This document shows positions 52,240 to 63,684 of a DNA stretch of 64,000 nucleotides, in pieces. Source of the DNA: Corylus avellana. Taxonomy: Eukaryota; Streptophyta; Magnoliopsida; Fagales; Betulaceae. The DNA is taken from contig NC_081551.1 in the NCBI RefSeq assembly GCF_901000735.1, forward strand, positions 21,666,545-21,730,544. The letters run 5' to 3'. Both the position numbers and the translations under genes were made by a program. Below the pieces are notes generated by a model that was given only the letters and a program-made list of their open reading frames with translations, did no database searches and was not told where the DNA came from. The first letter of the stretch is position 1; the number at the start of each line of letters is the position of its first letter.

Positions 52240-52245
52240 AATAAA
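52240..52245 (+). terminator. Poly(A) signal of germin-like gene 2
   Basis: AATAAA in the same conserved context as downstream of gene 1. Confidence 0.6.
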
Positions 52246-52629
52246 TGCACTATCTTTGTTTTGTGTTATTCCAAATGGGAATTTTTCAAGTAAGCCCATA
52301 TTCGACACGTACAACAACCTCATCAAACTTAATTATTAGCTAATTTAATAGCTAAAAAATCACATCAAACTCATTTTTATCCAAATTGAAACAACTGTCT
52401 TCCCTTCCATTTCCTTCTTCAATGTTTTATTGCTAGTAGCTGTGGCGCTCGAGCAAAAGAGGAAGAAAGACAAAAACGACAATGCATTTCTCGACAAAGT
52501 TCAACCATTCGAAGAGGAAATGAACAATTGTTCTCACTGACGATGTCAAACTAAAACTCCTCCTACAAAATAAAAGAGAGTTTTCAGAAAGCCCCGATCC
52601 TTCTCCAACACCAAAGTAATTAGTAAAAG

Positions 52630-55600
52630 TATCAAACTGTATTAAACTAATCTATTTATTAGTTAGTTTTACAGTTTTAGATAAACAGCTGGTTAGTTAA
52701 TATTCATACACGTGTGCATCACAGCAGTTAGGTTAGTTGCTGATTTGTTAGCTTAATCCTCTTGTATATAAACAGGTCAATGTAATCACAATTGATATTC
52801 ATTGAATAAGAGAATTAGTTTTTTCTCTTTGTTTTCATTGTTTTCTTGTTATGGTATCAGAGCAGTGAGAGTTCCTGCCTTCCTCTGTTTTTTTTCAATT
52901 CTTCCGCCATTAAACTTCCTTCAAAGCTTTTCCTCTGTTTTCCATTTTTCTTTTCTCTCAAACAATCTCCTGTAATGGGTGATGATATTTTGGTTTCTGC
53001 ACCATCTGCAGCCCCTCATGAGACTTCTGTAGAAAGTCCATATTTTCTTCACCATGCAGACAGTCCTGGAACTGTTCTTGTTTGTCAACAATTGAATGGT
53101 GACAACTTTGTCACATGGAAACGATCAATGGATATGGCGCTGGTGGCCAAGAACAAGTTTGGTTTTGTGGATGGAAGTCTTCCCAAACCATCTGTAGGTG
53201 ATCCTAACCTACATTCTTGGGTGCGTTGCAATAATATGGTTTTGTCATGGTTACTAAACTCTGTTTCCCGAGAGATTGCAAACAGTGTCCTTTTTCTCAA
53301 TACTGCATCTGCTGTTTGGAGTGATCTGACTGAGAGATTTAATCACAGCAATGGACCACAAGTATTTGAATTGAAGAGATCATTATCCTCTCTCCAGCAA
53401 GGTACAAATTCTGTAAGTACATATTTTACTCAGCTTAAGAGTTTGTGGGATGAACTCTCTAGCTTTCGTCCTCCTTCTACTTGTACTTGTGGTGGTTTGA
53501 AACTTCTTCTTGATTTTCATTCTCAAGAATATATTTTTCAGTTTCTCATGGGATTAAACGATTCTTTTTCCAATGTTCGAGGTCAAATCCTTCTGATTGA
53601 TCCTCTTCCATCCATTAATAAAATTTTTGCTATGGTTCTTCAAGAAGAAAGACAACGTTTGGTTGCCTTCTCTCGTACCACTCCTTTGTATTCTGAGCCT
53701 ACTGCTTTGATTTCCAAAGCCATTCCTAAACCTCCATCTCGTTTCTCTAAGCCATATAACCGCAGGGAACGCCTCACTTGTACTCATTGTGGTTTCTCTG
53801 GCCACACAATTGACAAGTGTTACAAGTTACATGGTTATCCACCGGGTTACAAACCAAGAAGCCAAATTCATTACTCAGCTAGCTCTGCTAATCAAGTTTA
53901 AGAAACATCTCATGCAGAACCTATACTGCATATTACTCCAGATCAGTGTCGTCAGTTGCTTGATCTGATCAAACCACAAGAAAATCAGAATCATGATGTG
54001 AGTTATGCCAATCATGTAGGTCCTGCTTCATCTACTCAAGATCATTTGTTTTCAAACATGGCAGGTAATATTTCATCTTCATATCGTAGTTCTTTGAACC
54101 AACAATATTCTGTTTTTTCACCTGTGCATTCACAAATGCATGTTCAAACTTCTGTTTGGATTATAGACACAGGGGCTACAGATCATATGGTTAGTTCCAT
54201 ATCATTTTTCACTTCTATTACTGCAAAAGTGTCTAGAAATGTTAAGTTGCCTAATGGTTAGTTTGTTGAAGTCACTCACATAGGGATTGTCAAAATTTCT
54301 GACTCTTTCATTCTCACTAATGTCTTGTGTGTTCCATCTTTTTCATTCAACCTCATTTCTGTTAGTAAACTTCTTCACAATGTTCATTGCTGCATTATTT
54401 TTCTTTCTGGACATTGTTTCATACAGAACTTACTCACTTGGCGGACGATTGGCTTGGGTAAAGAGAAGAGTGGCTTGTTTCATCTATTGCTGCCTACATC
54501 AAGGAGACATTCACCTGCTGCCCAGACTTTCATTCCACCTAGAGCTAATGTTTCTACTTTAAGCCCTTTTAAGAATTCAATTGCTGATGTTTGGCATTTT
54601 AGGTTGGGTCACATTTCCAATTCCAGAATCAAACTTTTACATGATTCTATCCCTGCCATACCATGTAATTCTCCTACCATTTGTACTGTTTGTCCCTTAG
54701 CTAAGCAACGTAGGCTTTCATTTCCTATTAGTACCTCAAGTTCATGTTCTGTTTTTGAATTGGTCCATTGTGATTTGTGGGGACCTTTTGCTGTTTCATC
54801 AATAAATGGAAGTCACTATTTTCTTACCTTAGTTGATGATTTTTCCAGATATACATGGGTTTACTTACTTCATTCTAAATCTCAAACTAGCAATATCATT
54901 CAAATCTTTTACAACTTAGTTCTTACTCAATTCAAGGTCAAAATCAAAACAATTCGATCTGACAATGGCACTGAGTTTTCCGTGCATGATTTCTTTAACT
55001 CTCATGGAATAATCCACCAACTTAGCTGTGTTGAAACTCCACAACAAAATGCTGTTGTGGAACGTAAACATCAGCATTTGCTGAATGTGTCTCGAGCATT
55101 GCGTTTTCAAGCTCATTTACCTCTTAAATTTTTGGGTGATTGTGTTTTAACAGCCACTCACATTATCAACAGAATTCCTACTCCAAATCTTTCTAATAAG
55201 TCTCCTTATGAGCTTCTGTTTTCCAAAGTTCCATCATATGATCATCTTAGGGTGTTTGGTTGTTTGTGTTTTGTTTCTACCTTACATCGAAATAGAAATA
55301 AGTTTGATGCTAGGGCAAAGCCTTGTGTTTTTATTGGATATCCTAATGGCATTAAGGGATATAAACTTTATGATCTTACTTCCAAAACTCAGGTTGTATC
55401 TCGAGATGTTCATTTTCATGAGTCTGTTTTTCCTTTTGCTTATCTTCATCACTTCAATTCTGATGGTTCCTTTGTGATTCCACATTCCTTGTCTAATATT
55501 TCAACTCCCACTAGTTCAATTCCTGTTTCTGCAGCAGAAAGTCTATCTAGAACTTCTATTTCTCCTGTTTCATCTTCTGCAATTGATCCTTTACCTGATT

Positions 55601-57635
55601 CCATTGTTTCTTTACCTGAGTTACCCAGTGTTTCAGTTCCTACCTCTATTCCTTCTAGAAAGTCTACTCGGCAGAAATGTAAACCTGGATATTTGCAGCA
55701 GTATCATTGTAACTTAGCTACTCAATCTTCCAATTCAATTGATCCTAAGAGTGATATTTCTGTTTCAGGTATTCCTTTTCCACTCAATTCTTTCCTTGAT
55801 TACAATATGCTTTCTGATTCTTACAAACACTTTAGTTTGGCTGTCTCATCCCAAATTGAACCTCAGTTTTTTCATCAAGCTGCATCTTCTCCTCAATGGC
55901 GTGAGGCCATGGCAACTGAAATCAATGCCCTTGAAGCAAATGATACTTGGGAAATTACTGATTTGCCTTCTGATAAGCACCCTATAGGCTGCAAGTGGGT
56001 TTATAAAATCAAATATCGAGCCAATGGAGAAGTTGAGAGGTATAAAGCTCGTTTGGTTGCAAAAGGGTATACACAAAGAGAAGGTCTTGATTATAGTGAT
56101 ACATTTTCACCAGTTGCCAAATTAACCACAGTGAGATGTCTTCTAGCTTTAGCAGCAATTCATAATTGGCATCTTCATCAATTGGATGTCAATAATGCTT
56201 TTCTGCATGGCTCCCTTGATGAGGAGATTTTTATGAAGTTACCTCTTGGTTTTGGTTTGAAAGATTCATCTAAAGTTTGCAAGCTTAAGAAATCACTTTA
56301 TGGTCTTAAACAAGCCTCAAGACAATGGTTTTCTAAATTCTCTTCTACTCTTATACAGCATGGTTTTACTCAATCCATGTCTGATTACTCCCTTTTTACT
56401 CAAGTAAAGAAAACCTCTTTTATTATTCTACTTGTCTATGTAGACGATATTGTCATAGCAAGTAATGACAATCTAGCTATAAAAGAGCTTACACAATTTC
56501 TCAATTCTGCTTTTAGTTTAAAAGACCTTGGAGAATTGAAGTTTTTCTTAGGGCTTGAAATTGCAAGAAGTGCAAAGGGCATTTCCTTATCACAAAGGAA
56601 ATATGCCTTAGAAGTTTTAGATGATTGTGGAATGCTTGCATGCAAACCCTCTTCTGTTCCTATGGAAGCTAATTTCAAGTTGTCAAGAGAACAAGGTGAA
56701 TTGATTTTTGATCCAACCACTTACAGAAGACTTGTGGGAAAGCTGGTTTATCTTACAATTACAAGGCCAGATTTATCATATTCTGTGCAACTATTAAGTC
56801 AGTTCATGGATTCTCCTCGTCAGCCTCATCTTGATGCTGCACACAAGGTCCTTAGGTACATTAAATCTTCTCCTGGACAGGGCATTTTCTTCTCAGCTTC
56901 TTCAGAATTACATTTGAAGGCATTTTGTGATTCTGATTGGGTCGGATGTCCTGATAGTCGCAGATCAGTCACAGGGTTTTGTATTTTTCTAGGAGATTCT
57001 CTAATCTCTTGGAAATCCAAGAAGCAACATACGGTCTCAAGATCCTCTGCTGAAGCAGAGTATCGATCCATGGCTGCTGTCACTCGTGAGCTTACTTGGT
57101 TACATGCTTTACTGAAAGATTTGCAGCTTCAACTTCATCAACCAGCTTTGGTTTTTTGTGATAGTCAAGCAGCTATTCATATTGCTGCCAATCCTGTCTT
57201 CCATGAACGCACCAAGCACATCGAAATTGATTGTCACATTGTGAGAGAGAAAAATTGCTACTGGTTTGATTCGCACACTGCATGTTCAGTCCAAGCATCA
57301 GCTGGCTGACTTACTCACCAAGCCTCTCTCTCGCACAGATTTTCATTCTATGTTGTCCAAGTTGAATGTCATCAATATTTTCCATCCTGCTGAACATTCC
57401 ACTTGAGGGGGGGTATCAAACTGTATTAAACTAATCTATTTATTAGTTAGTTTTACAGTTTTAGATAAATAGCTGGTTAGTTAATATTCATACACGTGTG
57501 CATCACAGCAGTTAGGTTAGTTGCTGATTTGTTAGCTTAATCCTCTTGTATATAAACAGGTCAATGTAATCACAATTGATATTCATTGAATAAGAGAATT
57601 AGTTTTTTCTCTTTGTTTTCATTGTTTTCTTGTTA
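52630..57635 (+). mobile_element. Copia LTR retrotransposon, full length, recent
   Basis: A 5,006-bp element with 222-bp LTRs at 52630-52851 and 57414-57635. They differ at one base (AAACAGCTGG versus AAATAGCTGG). The 5-bp target duplication AAAAG lies at 52625-52629 and 57636-57640. The LTR ends are TATCAAAC and CTTGTTA, so TA...TA instead of TG...CA. The primer-binding site TGGTATCAGAGC follows the 5' LTR directly, and the polypurine tract GAGGGGGGG precedes the 3' LTR. Inside is one gag-pol frame in the order gag, protease, integrase, reverse transcriptase, RNase H. It sits between germin-like genes 2 and 3. Confidence 0.93.
52978..57406 (+). pseudogene. Copia gag-pol reading frame with two stops and a frameshift
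   Basis: The gag part starts at ATG 52978 and contains LNGDNFVTWKRSM and a CCHC knuckle (CTHCGFSGHTIDKC). Protease has WIIDTGATDHM. Integrase shows the His/Cys zinc-binding start (WHFRLGHIS...CTVCPLAKQ) and the core motifs VHCDLWGP, VDDFSRYTW and RSDNGTEF. Reverse transcriptase has the YVDD active site. RNase H has FCDSDWVGCPDSRRSVTGF. The frame is continuous from 52978 except for TAA at 53899 and TAG at 54259. A one-base length change in an A-run near 57250 puts the last 50 or so codons (ending at TGA 57404-57406) in another frame. These breaks should prevent self-sufficient transposition. The domain order is that of Ty1/copia elements. Confidence 0.85.
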
Positions 57636-58259
57636 AAAAGTTTTTTGAGAAAACTAAATAGATATATGCGGGACCGGAATCACTCTGACACTAAATTCAT
57701 TAATTAAAAGCTTTTTGAGAAGACTAAATAAATGTGGGAGAGGGGAGAATCAGAAAAAATAGCTATCTGAGCTTGATCTATACTTGTATAGTGTACGTAA
57801 CTCCTTTTATGGGAGAGGTTCTTGGCCAATATGGTAGCATTCATACAGAATATGTTGTTTTCCATATAGGTCATAATTTACCATATTACTCGCATTAATG
57901 GCTATTTGGGAATATCCTTGATTATATATATATATATACCAACAGAAAATATGATTAATTCAAGCAAACAAAGAAGTGTTTTAAGCGAAATCAAAGGGGA
58001 CTAATTCAAACACCTCGATAAGTAACGAATTCGTTTACAATCGATCCAAAAACGAAAGACCACATTGATCGGACATTATTACAGCTCAATGTCTATCGTT
58101 TCTTCTGGCAGTTGCCCGTGAAATCCTGCATGGGCAGATGCAAATTAAGCGACCAATCCAAAAGTTCCACAGTATTATCCAACTTCTATATATAATAAAC
58201 CCTAGCTAATTAAAATCTTAAATCAACAAACTTACTTTTCTCCCATTATCTTGTATGTG

Positions 58260-58895
58260 ATGAGGATGATATCTTCCATTATCTTCACCGTTTCTCTCCC
58301 GCTGCTTTCCTCCTCCTGCCATGCTGCGGTGCAGGAGTTCTGTGTGGCAGACCTCACATCTCCTGACAGTAGGCCATGCTTGCAAAAAACCAGAAACGCT
58401 GACGGTGAATGATTTTGTTTACTCTGGCCTAGGCGTTGCCGGAAACACCTCAAATCTTCTTAAAGCTGCAGTGACCTCAGCATCCGTGACGGAGTTTCCT
58501 GGCTTGAACGGGCTTGGAATCTCTTTGGCTCGTCTGGACATGGCGGCTGGTGGAGTTGCGCCAATCCACACACACCCTGGAGGTGCAGAAGTCGTACATG
58601 TTGTGAGTGGGAAAATCACCGCTGGGTTTATTTCTGGAGCTAATAAAGTTTACTATAAAACTCTGAATAAGGGTGACATAATCATTTCCCTCAAGGATTA
58701 ATACACTTCCTAGTGAATGCCCAAAAAACTCCAGCCGAAGCATATTTTAGCTTCAATAGTCCAACCCCAGGAACCCAGCTTCTGGACTTCGCTTTGTTTG
58801 GAAACGATTTTCCCACTGAATTGGTAGCAGCAACAACTTTCCTTGACATTGCTCAGATTAAGAAGCTTAAAGGCGCTCTTGGGGGCACTGATTAA
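58260..58895 (+). pseudogene. Germin-like / ABP19-type pseudogene, gene 3
   Basis: A third paralogue. ATG at 58260 gives a signal peptide and [19 protein letters not shown] 5-bp loss near 58369 then shifts the frame. The middle (HACKKPETL to NKGDII, 58370-58685) is intact in the shifted frame and includes box 1 ([18 protein letters not shown]). A 1-bp loss near 58685 shifts again, back to the original frame, and the end reads through to [12 protein letters not shown] at 58895. The two losses total 6 bp, so the ends share a frame while the middle does not. Box 2 is hit by the second lesion. Promoter block (58081) and AATAAA (59040-59045) are still present. Confidence 0.85.
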
Positions 58896-60540
58896 TTAAT
58901 TAAGGAAAGAGTCTTGTGATTGGCGTTTGTATATATATGTATTGCTTCTACAAATTACTCAGTGCCTTCTGACTTTTAAAGCAACATTAATTCTGTATTT
59001 CTGTTCAAGGGAATTAATTGCCTTTGATCAAGCCAGATGAATAAAATGCATGATCTGTATGCCTTTTGTGTATGTTATTCTTTTTTTTTTTTTTTTTTTT
59101 ACATGTTCGCATAAGAAAGGGGAGGAGGATTCTAAGTATGTTATTCTAAGTGTGGGAACTATTCAAAGTAAATCAAAAAAAAAAAGACCACTATTCAAAC
59201 ACTATTCAAAAAAAACCACACCCACATTTCTCTATTTTAAATAGAGAATTGTGTTTTTATTCAGCAATTGCCTTATAAATACATATCGACAATGAAATGT
59301 TTGGAGACCATTTTCAATGCCCATATATAGTAGAAAATAGAAATTATGAGATGATTAGGCCTCTGAAGATTTGGTTTTAAAATCATTAAGCGTCAAACTA
59401 ACATTATGATAACCTTAACATGCAGTACTTACTTTGTATTTTTCCAACTGCCGATAGCAATTCCCTTGCACCTTCCATTTAGAATCATAACTTTTGTTTC
59501 AGCAAGCTCAAGTTGAACAGTGACAAGGATCATAGTTTTCTTTTAGTCTAACTCGATCTGTTTATAAAATTGTCATGTGTTCCTTAACATATGTTGTCAT
59601 CCTAGAAGCCACCCACTAAATAAAGATAAACAACAGCTAAGCAAAGATTATGTATATAGTGCTAGTTAAAGATAATGATAGTGTACATATGTGGTGATGT
59701 TTCCATAAACTGTTGTACAAGATATCAAACTCTTCTTGTATTAAGTATCCAAGAACATATAATAATTAATAGAGTGAATCAAACCATTCTTCCAATTGGG
59801 TGTTAACTTGTTTGTGGTATCAAAGCAATTAAAGACAAACGTCTAACCCTATGGCCCTTTGATATCCTCAATGATATCCTGCCTAAATTTATAGAATCAA
59901 CAGGGGATCAAGTTATCCTCAATATATACGTTGATTTCCTCTGTTTCAGAAGCAATCTTATTAACTCAGGTAGTTGAGCTTTCTACATCTCGAGAAGTAT
60001 GGCCTACCGTAATTAATAGAACGCATGCATGTTCAATATTCCACATATGATTAATTAATGATCACTTCCATTACTAGCTATACGAGTAGATCCAATGTCA
60101 CAAGATGACATTTTTGGCCACCCACTCTGCCATGAAATGAGACTTGAGCAGCAAATTAAATTCAGTCTAGACTTGAGTAGTATTGCATCGACATATATAT
60201 ATAAATATGGCCACAAAATTTGACTGTAATTAATCGGCACATGCTTTTTTTAAGAAATACTATCCAACTTTATTAATATTAAGGTACGTTGTTAAACATA
60301 TTAAGGTACGTTGTTATGATATCATCATATTTGTTTCCTTCTGGTCCTGGTCTTTGAGAATTGTTTGTTATCTCCTTAGGTGTAAATTAATATAATTCTC
60401 TTTTTAAACACACACACAAACAAAAAAGTGACGGCATGCATGATTGATGGTCTAGATCATATATATATATAATTTTATTGGATATCATTTTCAAAAGCCA
60501 CATGTTGAAGGTGGCCGGCTAGCAACTAATTCGTTTGCAA
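58896..60540. other. Spacer between germin-like genes 3 and 4
   Basis: Contains the AATAAA of gene 3 (59040-59045), a truncated minus-strand SINE tail (about 59079-59120, poly-T then ACATGTTCGCATAAG), and a copy of the gene 1/gene 2 intergenic segment near 59715-59840. No gene recognised. Confidence 0.5.
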
Positions 60541-60542
60541 GC

Positions 60543-60640
60543 GAAAAAGAAAGATCAAACGCGACACGATTACAGCTCAATGTCTTTCGCTGAAAAAGAA
60601 AGATCAAACGCGACACGATTACAGCTCAATGTCTTTCGCT
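60543..60640. repeat. 49-bp tandem duplication in promoter of germin-like gene 4
   Basis: Two identical 49-bp units starting at 60543 and 60592 (GAAAAAGAAAGATCAAACGC ... TCTTTCGCT). Each carries the ACAGCTCAATGTCT block conserved among the paralogues, so gene 4 has two copies of it (60572 and 60621). Confidence 0.9.
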
Positions 60641-60733
60641 GATTTCTTCTTGCTGTTGCTTATATATTTATATATATATAGACCATAAAAGCTTAAACAA
60701 ATTAACACGAACCAACAATACTTGTACGTGACG

Positions 60734-61357
60734 ATGAGGATGATATCTCCCATTATCTTCATCTTTTCTCTCCTCCTTTTCTCCTGCCACGCTGCCGTGC
60801 AGGACTTTTGTGTGGCTGACTTTACAGTTCCTGAAACCCCCGCAGGCTACGCTTGCAAGAAGGCAGCAAATGTCACGGTGGATGACTTTGTTTTCTCTGG
60901 CCTAGGCGTTGCCGGAAACACCACAGGTACTTTTAACAAAGCGGCAACCATCCCGGCATTTGCTGCGCAGCTTCCGGGTGTGAACGGGCTTGGATTTTCT
61001 TTTGCTCGCCTGGACATGGAGCCTGGTGGAGTTTATCCAATCCACACACATCCTAGAGCTACAGAAGCCATAATTGTTTTGGAAGGGAAAATCACCGCTG
61101 GGTTTGTTTCCTCGGCTAATACAGTTTACTAAGGTGACGTCATGATTTTCCCCCAAGGATTACCACACTTTGTAGTGAATGCCGGATCAACTCCAGTCCA
61201 AGTATTTGTTAGCTTCAGTAGTGCAAATCCCGGTATCCAGATTCTCGACTTCTCTTTGTTTTCAAACGATTTTCCCTCTCAATTGGTAGCAGCAACATCT
61301 TTCCTTGACATTCCTCAGATTAAGAAGCTTAAGGCCTTTTTTGGTGGCACTGGTTAA
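60734..61357 (+). pseudogene. Germin-like / ABP19-type gene 4, truncated by a 15-bp deletion
   Basis: A fourth paralogue. From ATG 60734 (or 60740, which aligns with the others) it reads a signal peptide, [23 protein letters not shown] in two parts, and an intact box 1 (YPIHTHPRATEAIIVLEG). Directly after SSANTVY a TAA at 61130 stops it at about 130 residues. Compared with gene 2, 15 bp are missing here, and the junction itself makes the stop. The frame after the stop is the same one and continues intact: box 2 (MIFPQGLPHFVVN) and the end IKKLKAFFGGTG at 61357. The product would lack the fourth metal ligand and half of the cupin barrel. Confidence 0.8.
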
Positions 61358-61542
61358 TTAATTAATTAAGCTCTTAATTTCGAGATCTACATACCATATA
61401 TATATGAGTGGTCTTTTGTAATTGTACATACGTACCTATTGCTATACAAGTTTAACGTGTTTAATTTGTGTTATTCCATATGGAAACTAATATTCCAAGA
61501 AATTAAAGTATTTATTAAATAATTACATTTGCTTATTTTTAC

Positions 61543-61706
61543 TAGGCTCTGTTTGTTTCAGCTTCACATGATTTTCATAAAATGTTTTCTATATTTTTTG
61601 GTGTTTGATACAACGAAAAATAATAGTCAACGGAGCGTTAGTTTAACAATTTTCAGAAAAATATATTTCACTGAAAACATTACATAGAAATAAACAGAGC
61701 CTTAGT
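61543..61706. mobile_element. Short MITE with GGCTCTGTTTGTTTC ends
   Basis: About 164 bp. AGGCTCTGTTTGTTTC at the left and GAAATAAACAGAGCCT at the right are inverted repeats with one mismatch. Internal sequence is AT-rich and non-coding. CTA and TTA flank the ends, which could be a degenerate 3-bp duplication. Confidence 0.65.
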
Positions 61707-61768
61707 TTAAAATTTTTTACACATGGCATCAGAATTAGAGATTATGAGTTCGAACCATACTTTTGTCA

Positions 61769-61880
61769 TTTTTTTTTTTTTTGACATGTCCACACAAGAA
61801 GGAGAGAGGGGATTCGAACTAGTGATCTCTGCTTCATGAGGCGTGGTCCCCAGCCGATTGAGCTACTCTTTGGAGACATT
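61769..61880 (-). mobile_element. SINE, tRNA-derived, minus strand, with target duplication
   Basis: The minus strand reads box A-like GTAGCTCAATCGGCTGGG, box B-like ATCACTAGTTCGAATCC, then CTTGTGTGGACATGTCAAAA and an A-run. Flanks ATACTTTTGTCA (61757-61768) and ATATTTTTGTCA (61881-61892) differ at one base and fit a 12-bp target duplication. Confidence 0.8.
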
Positions 61881-61908
61881 ATATTTTTGTCAATTTACCT
61901 CTCTAAAT

Positions 61909-62198
61909 GGACAGAGTTTTCCTTCAAACTGGGTTAGAGGAAATTCCTCTAACATATTCTATAAAAATGACATGTGTCACTTTTCATGTGAGAAGCACAT
62001 ATTTTTTAAATAACATGTGAGAAGCACATGCTTTTTAAATAACATGTGAGAAGCACATGCTTTTTAAATAAAATTTCTTCCAACTCTATCCTTGCACTTA
62101 AAAAATAGCATTGTTTCTCACATGTAAATGACACATGTCATTTTTATAGAATAGCTTGAAGAATTTCTTCCAACCCAGCTTGGAGGAAAACTTTGTCC
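61909..62198. mobile_element. MITE with 70-bp arms and internal 29-bp tandem repeat
   Basis: GGACAGAGTTTTCCTTCAA at the left and the complement of GGAGGAAAACTTTGTCC at the right open inverted arms of about 70 bp. Flanks TCTCTAAAT (61900-61908) and CCTCTAAAT (62199-62207) match at eight of nine bases, the target size of Mutator or hAT elements. Inside, a 29-bp unit (CATGTGAGAAGCACAT...TTTTTAAATAA) is repeated three times from about 61996. Confidence 0.75.
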
Positions 62199-62273
62199 CC
62201 TCTAAATTAAATAATTAAATTTTCCTATTGTTATTAGTTTATTTTTTACGATAATTAATGGTGATTTAACATA

Positions 62274-63274
62274 GGGAATAACTTCTATAGAGTCTTTGCA
62301 CAAACCAAGGCCTTTGTGCCCTTCAATAAGAAGGTGACACATCAGCGTGGAACACTATAACAAAAATATGGTGTTCCACCTAATATTTTTTCTAGAATAC
62401 CTAAAACAAAACACCTTCTAGAATAAACTTTTCATATTTTTCTCTAAAACCACCCCAGTCACCAACATGCCGCTGGAGACGACGCCGGCAATAACTTCTA
62501 TAGGGTCTTCGCACAAACCAAGGCTTTTGTGCCCTCCAATAAGAATGTGACACATCAGCGTGGAACACTATAACAAAAATATGGTGTTTCACCTAATTTT
62601 TTTTTTTTTTTAGAATACCTAAAACAAAACACCTTCTAGAACAAACTTTTCATATTTTTCTCCAAAACCACCCCAGCCACCAACCTGCCGCTAGAGACGA
62701 CGCCGGCCGGTACAGAGAAAGCCGAAGACGACACCGGCTGGTTCCCCTCTCTCTCTCATCGGTGACAACAGAGATTTTTTCTATTGTGCTCCCTCTCTCT
62801 CACACACCGGTGATGTTTTCTAATCTTCTAATCTTCTAGATGAAAAAAAAAAATGTCTTGGAACAATTCTCAATGATGTTCTTCTTGTTTTTTTACTGCT
62901 TATTGTGAATGATTTTTCTGTCTAGATACTGTTAAAGCAGGGATGAATGAATCTTAATTTTTGGTTACTTTTGTGATAGTTTTTGTTGCCGCCGGTGAGA
63001 GAGAGAGGGGTACTGGCCGGCGTCGTTTCTTGCTTTCTCTGTACCGGCCGGCTTCATTTTCGGCGGCATCTTCAGCGGCAGGTTAGTGGCTATGGTGGTT
63101 TTGGAAAAAAATATGAAAAGTTTATTCTAGAAGGTGTTTTGTTTTAGGTATTCTAGAAAAAATATTAGGTGGAATATCATATTTTTGTTATAGTGTTCCA
63201 CGCTGATGTTTCACTTTTTTAATGGAAGGTACAAAAGCCTTGATTTGTGCCAAGACTCTATACAAGTTATTCTC
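62274..63274. mobile_element. Mutator-type foldback element, 1 kb
   Basis: The left end GGGAATAACTTCTATAGAGTC and the right end (minus strand) GAGAATAACTTGTATAGAGTC start inverted arms of more than 200 bp. On the left the arm is present twice in tandem (about 62274-62489 and 62490-62700). TTTAACATA (62265-62273) and TTTAAGATA (63275-63283) match at eight of nine bases, a 9-bp target duplication typical of Mutator elements. The arms contain GC-rich CGGCCGG and CGACGCCGGC motifs. The non-repeated centre (about 62780-62980) shows no coding frame, so the element is non-autonomous. Confidence 0.75.
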
Positions 63275-63684
63275 TTTAAGATATAGCAATTAATCAGCCT
63301 CAGTTCATGTTTGATATGACATGATCATTTCCAATTAATTCCAAGTTGTCTCCGAATCCCATTCCAAAGTTGAACAAATCTTTTAAGCAGGGTAGGATAT
63401 ATAGGGCATCAATTCTAGCCATCATTGAAGACGTACATGATCATTCCAACACCAAATGTTCTGGAATTATAAAAATTAATTAATTAATTATTATTATTAT
63501 TTTTTTTTTAAAAAAAGGACCGGAATAAGAAAATTAATGGGAGGATATATCGAGTATATATAGGCAAGTAGGCTACACACTACCAAAAAAAAAAAAAAAA
63601 AACCAATTAGACGTTTTGGATAAAGAAAAAAAAAAGGTTACACAACTTTAAAACCATCATTTAAAGTAGATATTTTATTTGAAC

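Noticed and set aside
58713..58895. Separate 60-codon gene
   Set aside because: It is the C-terminal part of germin-like pseudogene 3 after its second frameshift, not an independent gene.
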